This document shows, one piece after another, positions 1 to 8,497 of a stretch of DNA of 37,821 nucleotides (its first letter is position 1; every line of letters begins with the position of its first letter). Position numbers and translations under genes: made by a program. This DNA comes from Chlamydiia bacterium (GTDB lineage Bacteria; Chlamydiota; Chlamydiia; Chlamydiales; GCA-2402025), in contig JAJACS010000018.1 in assembly GCA_022601395.1 (NCBI GenBank), forward strand, positions 1 through 37,821, written 5' to 3'. The notes under the pieces are model-generated. The model did no database searches. It had not been told where the DNA came from and saw only the letters and a list, made by a program, of their open reading frames with translations.

Positions 1-1407
1 TCCTGTGATCCGATCTGTTTGCAAAAGTTGACGCTAGAGCAAGCAGAAATGATAGCGATTGAAAATAACAATCAAGTCAATGGGGTAAGAGAGCTTTTAA
101 AGAAGGCAAAGGAGGGAAGGCTTGAGTCCATATCAAAATGGCTCCCCAAGATCGATGCATTCTCAACTGCTTTTGCAGCATCAAAGGATCAATTTTTCTC
201 TAATTCAAAAAGTGCATTTTTGACGCAACTTGCTCTTACTCAGTCAATTTTTTCAAGTGAGGTCTATTATAATATAAAAATATCAACACTTGTTGAAGAG
301 CAGCTAAGGCTCCTTTTAAATGCTGCAATTATTGATGTACTCTATCAGACGAGGGTCGCGTACTACCAAGTAATCCTGGATATGGAGAACATCCATGCTG
401 CTGAAGATAAAATTGAGTTACTAGCTTTTCTCTCTAAAAAAATGGAAGACCGCTATGAGATCGGGACATCAATTCTCTATAACGTGAACCAATCAAAAGT
501 TGCGATCGCGAATGCAACGACAGACTATTACGAGTCGATTAAGCAAAGAAAAGTAGATTTAGATTCCTTAGCAACGGTACTTGGGTATGACCCAGGTGAT
601 GTGACGATCACTTTTGCCAAAGTTGAAATACCCGTACAAGATATTCCAGAGCTCAAAGAGAAGCTTGAAAAGTTGCAACCTGTTCTCAATGAAAACACGA
701 TGAACCTTGGGAAAAGGATTTTCAAAGAAGAGTACCCTGAAAGCGAACAAAGAGTCATGCAGAAGCTCTATTCAAGATATGAAATCAAAAGCTATGAAGA
801 TAGAGCCTTAAAATACCAGCCAACGCTTAAAGTCTATGAAAACCAGGTAAATATAGCAAAGAAAGAGGTGTCGAAGTCTCTTGGTGAATACATTCCTAAA
901 GTTGGTTTTAGTTTTAACTTTGGTGGAGCACCGACAAACCTTATTGAGCTTCCTTCATCAAAATTCACTAATCAGACATTCCAGTGGGGTGCGGGGGTTA
1001 CGCTTAATTGGCTTGTTTTTGACAGCTTTGGAAGAGAGAGAAGAGTAAGGCAGGCAAGGTATCAGAAGAATGCTAAGTACTACAAATACAGAAAGCAAAC
1101 ACAGGATACTTTTGCAAGCGTTCGTAAAAGTGTATTTGAAATAGAGGAGTCTGCCTCGAACTTTCTGACTGCTACATCGAATGTAAAGCTTGCAGAACAG
1201 ACAATCAAACTAGCTAATGATCAGCTTGAAGTTGGTTACGGTACAATCTTTGATTATCAAATTACAGTAGATGGTCTCATACAGGCTGTAAATACAAAAA
1301 ACAAATCAAGGTACGACTTACTAAAGGCGTACTACAGTCTGATCCATGCAACAGGAGAAGACCTTATGAATCATCAAGAGGTGAAGTGTGACAAGTCCAA
1401 GCTCTAA
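1..1407 (+). CDS. tolC: TolC-family outer-membrane efflux protein, 5' end cut by window edge
   Basis: Outer-membrane channel of a tripartite efflux pump. The reading frame is open from base 1, so the true start and signal peptide lie outside the window. A TTG at 19 could serve as a start, but that would remove the export signal, so I treat the gene as partial. The visible part begins with the typical family opening LTLEQAEMIAIENN. The C-terminal half has the family's long helices ending in LANDQLEVGYGTIFDYQ and a final helix (YDLLKAYYSLIHATGED). About 468 residues remain, normal for a mature OEP-family protein. The stop overlaps the next gene by 20 bases, so the two are co-translated. The adaptor and transporter downstream complete an EmrAB-TolC-like pump. 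The family call is firm; the substrate is unknown. Confidence 0.9.
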   Translation, partial: SCDPICLQKLTLEQAEMIAIENNNQVNGVRELLKKAKEGRLESISKWLPKIDAFSTAFAASKDQFFSNSKSAFLTQLALTQSIFSSEVYYNIKISTLVEEQLRLLLNAAIIDVLYQTRVAYYQVILDMENIHAAEDKIELLAFLSKKMEDRYEIGTSILYNVNQSKVAIANATTDYYESIKQRKVDLDSLATVLGYDPGDVTITFAKVEIPVQDIPELKEKLEKLQPVLNENTMNLGKRIFKEEYPESEQRVMQKLYSRYEIKSYEDRALKYQPTLKVYENQVNIAKKEVSKSLGEYIPKVGFSFNFGGAPTNLIELPSSKFTNQTFQWGAGVTLNWLVFDSFGRERRVRQARYQKNAKYYKYRKQTQDTFASVRKSVFEIEESASNFLTATSNVKLAEQTIKLANDQLEVGYGTIFDYQITVDGLIQAVNTKNKSRYDLLKAYYSLIHATGEDLMNHQEVKCDKSKL

Positions 1408-2362
1408 TGAAAGCACTGTATTGCCAGATACAATACAACCAGAGAAAAAAAGGTTCTTTAAAACGCCTTGGAAAGTGACTGTGCTCGCACTCATTTGTGC
1501 TGCTATTGCTTTTGGAATCGTGATTTATTCTCATGAGAAAATGAAATATGTCTGGACAAACGATGCTTTTATTGAAGGATACGGGGTAGACCTTAGCTCT
1601 AATGTCACAGAAAAAATTACAGACCTTTTTGTGGATGAGGGAGAGTTTGTCAAAAAGGGGCAGGTGATAGCTGTACTTAGAAATAATGTACCTCTTGCGC
1701 AGAAGGAAGAAGCAGAAGCAAAAATAGTGAGTACAGAGCAAGAAATTATAGTAAAAGAAGCGCATTACTTAAAGATCCGCAATGACTACGAAAGGGCCTT
1801 AAAAGGAATAGAGGACAAGATCATTTCAGAGCAAGACTTTGACCATGCGCAGAAGAATTTCGAGATGGCTGTAGGTGAGCTTGATCTTGCAAGAGCGAAC
1901 TTTATTCTTGCTAAGAAGCAGCTAGAAGTTGTGGAAGCAGAGCTTACACACTATATCATAGAAGCGCCTCAAGATGGGATGATCGCAAAGCGTTGGATCT
2001 GGTTTGGAGACGTTGTGAGACCTGGGCAAAGTCTTTTTACGATGTTTGATTTAGAAGATGTATGGGTACTTGCAAACCTCGAAGAAAAAAAGATAAGAAA
2101 AATACGTTTAGGAGATGAGGTGAAAGTCCGTATCGATGCTTATCCCGGAGTGGACTTCTACGGAGAGGTGTTTACGATTAAAGGTGCTGCAGCATCAAAG
2201 TTTACTCTCGTACCTCAGAATAATGCCACAGGGAATTATACAAAAGTAGAGCAGAGAGTGCCGGTGAAGATCTCTATTAAGCGGCCAAGTGGCTTTTCTA
2301 AAGACAAGCCGCTTTATCTATTTCCAGGGATGTCAGCAGAAGTGTATGTAAAGGTTAAATAA
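1388..2362 (+). CDS. emrA: HlyD/EmrA-type periplasmic adaptor (membrane fusion protein)
   Basis: Links the inner-membrane transporter to the TolC channel. The GTG start at 1388 lies inside the tolC 3' end and is preceded by GAGGTGA about five bases upstream, a good ribosome binding site. Domains in order: a short cytosolic N-terminus, one membrane helix (about residues 27-48), a half lipoyl motif (TDLFVDEGEFVKKGQVIAVL), a helical hairpin (about 85-190), and the second lipoyl half followed by the beta-barrel (IEAPQDGMIAKR, then GDVVRPGQSLFTMFDLEDVW). The phrase YVWTNDAFIEGYGVDLSSNV matches the opening of EmrA-like proteins. Its 324 residues are usual for the family. Its stop overlaps the start of the transporter gene by one base. 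Middle member of a three-gene operon. Confidence 0.93.
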   Translation: MTSPSSNESTVLPDTIQPEKKRFFKTPWKVTVLALICAAIAFGIVIYSHEKMKYVWTNDAFIEGYGVDLSSNVTEKITDLFVDEGEFVKKGQVIAVLRNNVPLAQKEEAEAKIVSTEQEIIVKEAHYLKIRNDYERALKGIEDKIISEQDFDHAQKNFEMAVGELDLARANFILAKKQLEVVEAELTHYIIEAPQDGMIAKRWIWFGDVVRPGQSLFTMFDLEDVWVLANLEEKKIRKIRLGDEVKVRIDAYPGVDFYGEVFTIKGAAASKFTLVPQNNATGNYTKVEQRVPVKISIKRPSGFSKDKPLYLFPGMSAEVYVKVK

Positions 2363-3969
2363 TGGCATCACTCAAGCAGATATTCAACTGGGAAGAGCCT
2401 GGACTTCTTGATACAGAGTCTAGCTTAAGACACTGGCTGCTCCTTGCAAAAATCATCTTATCGAACATGATCATTGTCGTCTCAGCTGTTGGTACTGCAA
2501 TACCTATGAATGAAATTCAAGGGTATATGGCAGTAGATGCTACAAAAATTGATTGGGTAGAATCTGGTTTCTTACTTGCACTTGGAGTGGCTGTACCACT
2601 CTCTATTTTCTTTTCACGTAAGTATGGTTTTAAACGGCTTTACTTTGTTGGGGTTGCTCTCTTTGTTTTGGGTTCTTTTATCGGTGGCATTTCTACCAAT
2701 TATTACACGTTGCTGTCGGCCCGTGCAATAGCAGGTATTGGAGGTGGAGTTATTTTTCCAGTGAGTCTTACTGTTATAAGAAGGGTTTTTAAGGGGAACT
2801 CTTTAAAAGTTGCAGTGACTCTCTACGTTGCGATGACATTTGGGGTAGGGCTTGGGCTTGGTTGTATTATAGGAGGGGTTCTTTCTCAGATATACGCATG
2901 GAGAACAGTATTTCTTCTTGGCGTGTATGTAGGCGTTCCATGCCTTCTATTTACCTGGGTTCTTATGATAGAGACAGGCATCTATCCAACACCCAAGTTT
3001 GATTTGATCAGTTTTGTATTTTTTGCACTATTTCTTATATCGACTCTATTTTATCTAACACAGGTAAAAGCCCCATGGAACACACTTGGATTCAGATCGA
3101 ACTTTTCCATCGGTTGTATGATGGTTTCCATAGGTTTCCTTTTTGCATTTTTACTGCGCTACAAAAGAGCTAAATCACCTCTTTTTGCTCTTTCGATCTT
3201 TAGAAGAAAAGAGTTTACCATTTGCTGCATTGCAATGGCGTTTGTGGGAGTGATGATCTTTGGCTCTTCCGTTTCGTTCATAAATCTGCTTGTGCAGATG
3301 TATGAGTACGAAAGGAATATGGTGGGGATTGTGATTTCAATGTTTGGTTTCTGTTTTGGACTTGGCGGTTTGATACCGATTGTATTTGGTAAGTGGGTAA
3401 AGATCCATTTTTTTGCAGTAGCTGGTTTAATGCTTGTTGCAGCGAGTTGCTTTGTGAATCACTCATTAACTATACAATCAACACCAGGGGATGTTCTTTT
3501 TATTCTTATACTAAGAGCGCTTGGAACATCGCTTTCTCTTGGCCCTCTTACAGCGATTTCTCTTCAGAACATGCCAGATGACTTAGCTGGTCAAGCTTCT
3601 GCTATTGTAACGATATTTAGGCAGGTAGGCGGTGCTTATGGAACTTCTCTGATCTCCATATTTTCAACAGTGCGTTTTCCGTTTCATCTAACGAGGTTTG
3701 CTGAGATGGTAAATGTGAATTCTGCGCCTTTTCAAGACTATATTGCGAAATACACAAACCGCGTTATAGATACGGCAGGAAAGCCTGATGTGTTAGCAGA
3801 GATGTATTCTCATGGGTATGTGATAGCAAACGTCTCAAAGCAAGCTTACGTAGCCGCGTTTGATGATGCATTTTATATCTTTGGCTGGATGTTTGTAGGC
3901 CTTACAGTTCTTATGCTCTATCTAGCATTCTCAAAAGAGCAGAAGAAAGCACTTCCAAAACGTAGTTAA
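2362..3969 (+). CDS. emrB: MFS transporter, DHA2 (EmrB/QacA) family
   Basis: Proton-driven exporter of the 14-transmembrane drug:H+ antiporter-2 family, the inner-membrane motor of the pump encoded with the two genes upstream. The protein is 535 residues, typical for DHA2, with about fourteen hydrophobic segments. The loop between segments 2 and 3 has a motif-A-like FFSRKYGFKRLYF. RAIAGIGGGVIFP follows in segment 4. The motif-C region in segment 5 reads GLGLGCIIGGVLSQIYAWR and lacks the usual Gly-Pro pair, so the antiporter motif is degenerate. The start ATG overlaps the adaptor's stop (TAATG), giving strict coupling. At its 3' end it overlaps the convergent ankyrin gene by four bases, leaving no room for its own terminator. 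Substrate cannot be told from sequence. Confidence 0.92.
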   Translation: MASLKQIFNWEEPGLLDTESSLRHWLLLAKIILSNMIIVVSAVGTAIPMNEIQGYMAVDATKIDWVESGFLLALGVAVPLSIFFSRKYGFKRLYFVGVALFVLGSFIGGISTNYYTLLSARAIAGIGGGVIFPVSLTVIRRVFKGNSLKVAVTLYVAMTFGVGLGLGCIIGGVLSQIYAWRTVFLLGVYVGVPCLLFTWVLMIETGIYPTPKFDLISFVFFALFLISTLFYLTQVKAPWNTLGFRSNFSIGCMMVSIGFLFAFLLRYKRAKSPLFALSIFRRKEFTICCIAMAFVGVMIFGSSVSFINLLVQMYEYERNMVGIVISMFGFCFGLGGLIPIVFGKWVKIHFFAVAGLMLVAASCFVNHSLTIQSTPGDVLFILILRALGTSLSLGPLTAISLQNMPDDLAGQASAIVTIFRQVGGAYGTSLISIFSTVRFPFHLTRFAEMVNVNSAPFQDYIAKYTNRVIDTAGKPDVLAEMYSHGYVIANVSKQAYVAAFDDAFYIFGWMFVGLTVLMLYLAFSKEQKKALPKRS

Positions 3970-5378
3970 AACTCTGAAACATCCTTTTTGATAAGAACTT
4001 TCTCAAGAGAGTGTAACTCTTTGAGTAGGTCTGTATCTGTTTCTTCATCAATCAGGTTTCTAACGTATTGAACCATTGTAAGAGCTTCACTGCCGATCCT
4101 ATTATGGATTGCTTCGGCTCCAGATCTTGCAAAAAGAGCTGCGATGTCAAAAAGGCCACATGTAAGAGCATACTCAAAGAATGAAATGCAACTGATCTGA
4201 TCAGAGAATTCATTATAAGAGTCACTAAAAAATGTTTGGTTCACATCGGCACCATTTTTTATCAGGACTTTGAGATGCTCAACCTTATCTTCTTCGATGA
4301 AATACTCAAAGACAGATCCTTGAGAAACGCTATCTACGGGTTGGTTTGGATCTACACCTGATTTTAGGAGTACTTCCAAGGTTTTAGGAGAGAGGTTCTC
4401 ATTTTGATAGACCATGGAGAAAATAGGTCTATTGATATTTTTGTATAAGTAATTAGGGTTAACTCCTTCTTTGAGAAGTCTTTTCATGACCTTCAAATCA
4501 TTCTCTTCAACAGCTTTTAAAAAGGCAGTTAAAACCTCTTCATTAATGCTATGACGCTTTTTAGGAGGTTTAGCACCTCTTTTTAAAAGAAGCTCTTCTA
4601 CAACTGAGCAGAGCTCAGAGGACTCCATGTTCTCGTGAATATAGTAGATGTACTCAAGGAGCGTGAACTTCTCAGAATACACTTTAAAGAAGGGTTTGTT
4701 TAAATCTTCAAAACCATCACAGAGTCTTTCTAGAGACGCAACGGGGAATTTGTCAATATTAAGTAGAAAACAACGGATGGAAAGGGAGGTTAGGTGCTCT
4801 GCAACAGGCGAATCATCAATATCGATTCTAGCACCTTTTTTGATGAGGTATCCTGCGATAAATACCATGTCATCATTGAAAACTTCTTCTGGGGTATCAT
4901 AGTTGTCTACTTCTTCACATATAAAGGATAGTGCAAGTGGAAGAAGGGGAACCTTTTGATCATTTAGATCAACAGTATAGTAGTCCAAGATAAAATCGAT
5001 AAATTTAACTTTCTTTTCTAGGTCTACCTCTATCTCGTAAGCTGTATAGTAAAGAAGCCCTGTCATAAGATCTAAGTTGGATCCCAGGATAGCTGGATGG
5101 AAAGTATCTAGCATCTTTTTTACGGTGCCGTAGTCTTCGTTTTCAATGGCATTCATGATTTTTAGGTCAATAGCTTCATTGACACTATCTTCTTCGGTTT
5201 CCAGAGTGGAAATGTCTTTAAACGACAAACAAGAAGCAGAAGGAATAGATGCGCAGTTTAGAGAGCCTCTTGCAGTGTCGTTGATCTTTACGTCATTTGG
5301 ATTTAGATAGATCGGGGAGTACTCTTGGATAAGTGTTGTGTCATCACCCGTTGTGATCACATCAAATTGAGTTTCCAT
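3966..5378 (-). CDS. Ankyrin-repeat protein, paralogue of the gene at 5645-7531; probable effector
   Basis: A 470-residue protein with no signal peptide and a polar, Ser/Thr/Asp-rich N-terminus. Ankyrin-type repeats occupy about residues 270-440. The consensus is visible in KVMKRLLKEGVNPNYLYK, TLEVLLKSGVDPNQPVD and HLKVLIKNGADVNQTFF. The central part (about 75-265) shares distinctive phrases with the neighbouring paralogue: VDLNDQKVPLLPLAL, KKGARIDIDDSPVAEHL and LNKPFFKVYSEKFTLLEY. Ankyrin proteins of intracellular bacteria are often secreted into the host, where they bind proteins; that role is inferred here. The start ATG has AAGAGG upstream and a TATAAT box about 35 bases further up. The gene overlaps the convergent transporter gene by four bases. 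Confidence 0.85.
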   Translation of the reverse strand: METQFDVITTGDDTTLIQEYSPIYLNPNDVKINDTARGSLNCASIPSASCLSFKDISTLETEEDSVNEAIDLKIMNAIENEDYGTVKKMLDTFHPAILGSNLDLMTGLLYYTAYEIEVDLEKKVKFIDFILDYYTVDLNDQKVPLLPLALSFICEEVDNYDTPEEVFNDDMVFIAGYLIKKGARIDIDDSPVAEHLTSLSIRCFLLNIDKFPVASLERLCDGFEDLNKPFFKVYSEKFTLLEYIYYIHENMESSELCSVVEELLLKRGAKPPKKRHSINEEVLTAFLKAVEENDLKVMKRLLKEGVNPNYLYKNINRPIFSMVYQNENLSPKTLEVLLKSGVDPNQPVDSVSQGSVFEYFIEEDKVEHLKVLIKNGADVNQTFFSDSYNEFSDQISCISFFEYALTCGLFDIAALFARSGAEAIHNRIGSEALTMVQYVRNLIDEETDTDLLKELHSLEKVLIKKDVSEF

Positions 5379-5411
5379 AAATGCCTCTTAAAGAATAAGG
5401 ATGTACCATCG

Positions 5412-5417
5412 ATTATA
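5412..5417 (-). promoter_or_regulatory. Predicted -10 box of the ankyrin gene ending at 5378
   Basis: The minus strand reads TATAAT about 33 bases before the ATG, giving a plausible leader of roughly 25 bases. No convincing -35 hexamer is seen at 16-18 bases upstream. A loose palindrome (AGCGA-AC-TCGCT with partly paired AT-rich flanks, about 5455-5485) lies further upstream and could be an operator or a weak hairpin. Prediction only. Confidence 0.35.
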
Positions 5418-5601
5418 AAAATTTGGCCTAATTTATTTCATTGCTTTTATTTGTTTTACAAGCGAGTTCGCTGGTTTAAAATTAAAACTAAACAAAGATA
5501 TGGTTTTAGTTATATATATGTTTGATTTGTTTTATTTACTATTTGTGGTTAATTGATATAAACATTTGTATAGTATGCGATTTTCTAAACTACTTGAAAC
5601 T

Positions 5602-5638
5602 AGCTAAGAAAAGCCCCTTGTGGGGGCGTTTCTAAGCT
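5602..5638 (-). terminator. Rho-independent terminator after the ankyrin gene at 5645-7531
   Basis: A long stem-loop just beyond the stop of the minus-strand gene. Arms 5602-5617 and 5623-5638 pair at 14 of 16 positions, with a GCCCC/GGGGC core and a five-base loop. On the minus strand the core is followed by TTTTCTT. The other strand also has T-rich flanking bases, so it may work in both directions, but no plus-strand gene reads into it. Confidence 0.8.
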
Positions 5639-5644
5639 TTAAAA

Positions 5645-7531
5645 TTATGAATTGCTAAGCCCAAGCCAGCTTAACCAGGTTGAATCATTTTTTGATTTTT
5701 CAGAGTACTTATCTAAAAGAACACTCTCAAGTTCTTTTAAATCTTGTATGGATGTTACATACCGTTGCAAGACATTGGTATATTCATCTTCAGAAGTATC
5801 AAGTCCAAAAGTTCCATTTTTATATAGTTCTTGCTTGATGGGAGAGTCTGCCAGTTTTAGCTCAGACTCAGGTGTTAGTAGGGTACGTTTGTTTTTCTCT
5901 AGCTTATTCAGAAATGCTTCATTTTGTTCTATCTGATCTTTAACATAGTCTAGCGGCATTAAATGTCTATTCTCTCTGTCTTTAACGCGGTAGTCAGAAA
6001 GTGGTTGATAGATAGCAGAAGCCCCTGCTTTTGCAAAGATTATAGCAGTCTTAATAAGCTCATCCTTAAGTGCTGCATCGAAATAGGAGCATAAGAAGTC
6101 TTGTGTGTTATCGATAGAAAAGTCCTCTTCTGGTGAGAAGGGGTAGGGGACTGGTATTTCTATGTTTATAGATGTGTCAAAAATACCAAAACGAAAGTTT
6201 TGCCTATATAGGTATTGATTGACATCCATTCCAAGCTCAACAAGCGCTTCTAAGTATCTTGTGTCGTTCTTAAAAGCAAGGGAGTAGAAAACAGGGGTAG
6301 ATGAATCGAAATCTATAAGGAGGTTGTAATCTCTAAGGGTGAGATCTACATATCCTTTCTCAACAAGAAACTTCAAACACTCAGGTGTGAAGTTTGTGCT
6401 TAAAGTTCTTGAAGTCTCTAAATCTTCAGCAATTTCTTGCTCGGATAGATCATAGAAGAATTCATCGTATGCTAAATGGAATACGCTTTTGTCTAGATTA
6501 TTATAAGGGTAGTCAAGGTCGATGCCATTTTTTACAAGAAGATCGATCATATTAAGATCACTTTGTAGAATAGCATTCTTGATCTCTTCAAGATCATTTT
6601 TAGAGATGGTTTTTCTCTCTTCTCCTGCTATTGCTCCATTTTTTATAAGACTTGTATGGATCTTGTTTTTAAAAGCGATAGAATCAGATACATCATCATC
6701 GTCCCAGCGCTCATCTTTAGTATTGAGCGTTACTAAAGCTGCATGAATATAAGACGAGTAATCAATCAGATTTAGCTTTTCTGTGTATACCTGAAAATAG
6801 GGTTTGTTAATCATATCAACTTTTTCGAAGAAACTATTGAAGAAGACAAATGTTTTTGCGTTGCATGTAAGATGCTCTACAGCATCCTTCATAAGAATTT
6901 CTGAGATTACTGAGTCTTCGATGTCGATCCTTGCTCCTTTTGCAATGAAAAGGTCTACAGTAGGATTTAAAGCCTCTGCAATTGGGTCTTCAAATATAGG
7001 ACCATAAAACTCTGGTAGATTTGATAGAAGGGCTGGCAGAGCAGGTGCTTGTCTATCGTTAAGATCGATTTCGAAAGTATCTATAACAAATTCGAAAAGC
7101 TTTACAACCTTCTCGGGAGAAGTTTCGAGATTCTCTATGATTGTAGCAAAAAAGTTTGTGTGTGTGTGATTCCCAGAGATCTCTATAAAATGTCTATTTT
7201 CAAACGCTTTCTCTAAGATTTCTTTTATCTGACTATAGTCTTCTGCTTCTACGTACTCTCTATATTTTGCGCCAATCTCAGAACTTGCACTTTCACCAAA
7301 TAGATGTTTGGCGATCTCTTTATTTTGCATTTGTATGATTTGAGGATGTAGAGATGTATACGTGACTTCTTTTTCATGAAGGCTTGTAGGACTATTTTGG
7401 GATAAGCTATCAAAAACCGAAGATGCGCTTTCACTTACTTTCTCTTCATTTGCAGTTAAAGAGAGATTTTCTTCTACAAGAGGAAAGTTTGTTTCATAAT
7501 CCGAGTAGTTGCTATCAATAGTAATGCTCAT
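5645..7531 (-). CDS. Large ankyrin-type protein, paralogue of the gene at 3966-5378; probable effector
   Basis: A 628-residue soluble protein with a Ser/Thr/Glu-rich N-terminus and no signal peptide or membrane segment. It shares the neighbour's layout: LNDRQAPALPALLSNL, AKGARIDIEDSVISE and INKPYFQVYTEKLNLIDY are counterparts of phrases in the 470-residue protein. It also has degenerate ankyrin repeats (DLNMIDLLVKNGIDLDYPY, then YLEALVELGMDVNQYLY). It is about 150 residues longer, with inserts in the repeat region and a charged C-terminal extension rich in Lys, Glu and Leu. The ATG follows AAAGGTG; that site lies in the loop of a short inverted repeat (AATTAC/GTAATT). The gene has its own terminator, so it is probably transcribed separately from its paralogue. 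Effector function is inferred. Confidence 0.85.
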   Translation of the reverse strand: MSITIDSNYSDYETNFPLVEENLSLTANEEKVSESASSVFDSLSQNSPTSLHEKEVTYTSLHPQIIQMQNKEIAKHLFGESASSEIGAKYREYVEAEDYSQIKEILEKAFENRHFIEISGNHTHTNFFATIIENLETSPEKVVKLFEFVIDTFEIDLNDRQAPALPALLSNLPEFYGPIFEDPIAEALNPTVDLFIAKGARIDIEDSVISEILMKDAVEHLTCNAKTFVFFNSFFEKVDMINKPYFQVYTEKLNLIDYSSYIHAALVTLNTKDERWDDDDVSDSIAFKNKIHTSLIKNGAIAGEERKTISKNDLEEIKNAILQSDLNMIDLLVKNGIDLDYPYNNLDKSVFHLAYDEFFYDLSEQEIAEDLETSRTLSTNFTPECLKFLVEKGYVDLTLRDYNLLIDFDSSTPVFYSLAFKNDTRYLEALVELGMDVNQYLYRQNFRFGIFDTSINIEIPVPYPFSPEEDFSIDNTQDFLCSYFDAALKDELIKTAIIFAKAGASAIYQPLSDYRVKDRENRHLMPLDYVKDQIEQNEAFLNKLEKNKRTLLTPESELKLADSPIKQELYKNGTFGLDTSEDEYTNVLQRYVTSIQDLKELESVLLDKYSEKSKNDSTWLSWLGLSNS

Positions 7532-7836
7532 AATTACACCTTTGTAATTTTAAAAGATGGATAGGATAGCATTTAAGAATATTAAATTAAACAGATAGTT
7601 GAAGTAGTTAATAATATATAGTTTATAGTTGTGGTTTTTTATTTAGGTGATTGAATAAATAGAAGCCGCTATTGCTGCATACTTGTATTCACCGACGGTA
7701 TACCTGAATAAAAAACTTTCTGGTGTATGTGTAATGGATCTATGAATGTTTCAAACCTTAGAATAAAAGAAGGTGTGCTTGTCTAAAGTACTAAGGTATT
7801 GAGTCTATGTAAAAAAGTAGGATTTAGGAGTTTAGA
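7532..7836. other. 305-base intergenic region without a convincing gene
   Basis: Separates the ankyrin gene (leader and promoter on the minus strand at the left end) from the secretin operon's 3' end. It is AT-rich, with no strong hairpin. Two short open stretches on the plus strand are visible: 28 codons at about 7658-7744, and a 14-codon ATG frame at about 7743-7787. Neither has a ribosome binding site. They could be remnants of a decayed gene, but I could not recognise one. Confidence 0.4.
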
Positions 7837-8283
7837 TTATCCTTTTCGAAACTGAAGAACCCTTGAACGGGCTTCTGTAAGCATTTTATCAAGATCAGCT
7901 GCAACTTTAAAGAAACCTTTTAGGGTTTCATACTGCTCTTCTTGAGCTTTTTTTTGCGCCTTCTTGATGTCTTCTACCATGTCTTCAAGCCTATCTAAAA
8001 GCTCTTCTGTATGAGTGTTTGGAATGACGGTATTTGAGAAAAATCGGTTACTTTGAGCGCTGAAACCTTCTGGAGCGTAGAAGTATGCCCAAGTAGGAGC
8101 TTTTTTATGGGTCTCAAAAAGCTCATCGAGGCTTTGTTGTTTGGGCTCAACAACAGTGACTTCTGTATGTGTGGAAACATAGGGACTGTCGCTTATGTAT
8201 TTTGTTTCAAGCGACTCTTGCGACTCTGCCCACTGTACACTTGCCTCTAGGGGAATATTATCGATTGTTACGGCGTCGCTCAT
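7837..8283 (-). CDS. Hypothetical protein, third gene of the secretin operon
   Basis: A 148-residue acidic soluble protein with no signal peptide or membrane segment; I do not recognise its family. The N-terminal half is Ser/Thr/Glu-rich and probably disordered. The C-terminal part (about 90-148) is helical and charged, with a likely coiled coil around LDRLEDMVEDIKKAQKKA. It contains KAPTWAYF, which loosely recalls ETPSWDKFF in the 69-residue protein encoded just upstream, so the two may share a small motif or partner. It starts four bases after that gene's stop, with AAGGAT as ribosome binding site, so it is co-transcribed with the secretin. Possible roles are a chaperone, pilotin-like partner or secreted substrate of the channel, all inferred only from position. 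Confidence 0.7.
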   Translation of the reverse strand: MSDAVTIDNIPLEASVQWAESQESLETKYISDSPYVSTHTEVTVVEPKQQSLDELFETHKKAPTWAYFYAPEGFSAQSNRFFSNTVIPNTHTEELLDRLEDMVEDIKKAQKKAQEEQYETLKGFFKVAADLDKMLTEARSRVLQFRKG

Positions 8284-8287
8284 GATA

Positions 8288-8497
8288 TTATCCTTTTCTC
8301 ATTTCTTTATAGACTCTGATCATACGCTGCATGTTGTGATGGATCTGATGAGAAAGGTGCTGCATTAAGTGTTCTATATAAGCAGCCTTATCCTCTTTTG
8401 AAATATTTTCAAAATGCGAGAAAAACTTGTCCCAGGACGGTGTTTCACTTGCTTTTTCAAGGACCTTGTCAAATGGTCTTGCTGATTCTATTTTCAT
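8288..8497 (-). CDS. Small hypothetical protein translationally coupled to the secretin
   Basis: A 69-residue predicted helical protein, rich in His and Lys in its second half (HLMQHLSHQIHHNMQRM), with no signal peptide or membrane segment. Its ATG overlaps the secretin stop (ATGA), so translation is coupled, and another small gene follows after four bases. Size and position would suit a small chaperone or a structural subunit of a secretion apparatus, but no specific family is recognisable. The coupled start and conserved-looking spacing make it very likely to be a real gene despite its length. Confidence 0.7.
   Translation of the reverse strand: MKIESARPFDKVLEKASETPSWDKFFSHFENISKEDKAAYIEHLMQHLSHQIHHNMQRMIRVYKEMRKG

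Noticed and set aside
5602..5638. Long inverted repeat considered as an insertion-sequence end
   Set aside because: GC core with T-rich flanks directly after a stop codon fits a terminator. No transposase or matching second end is present.
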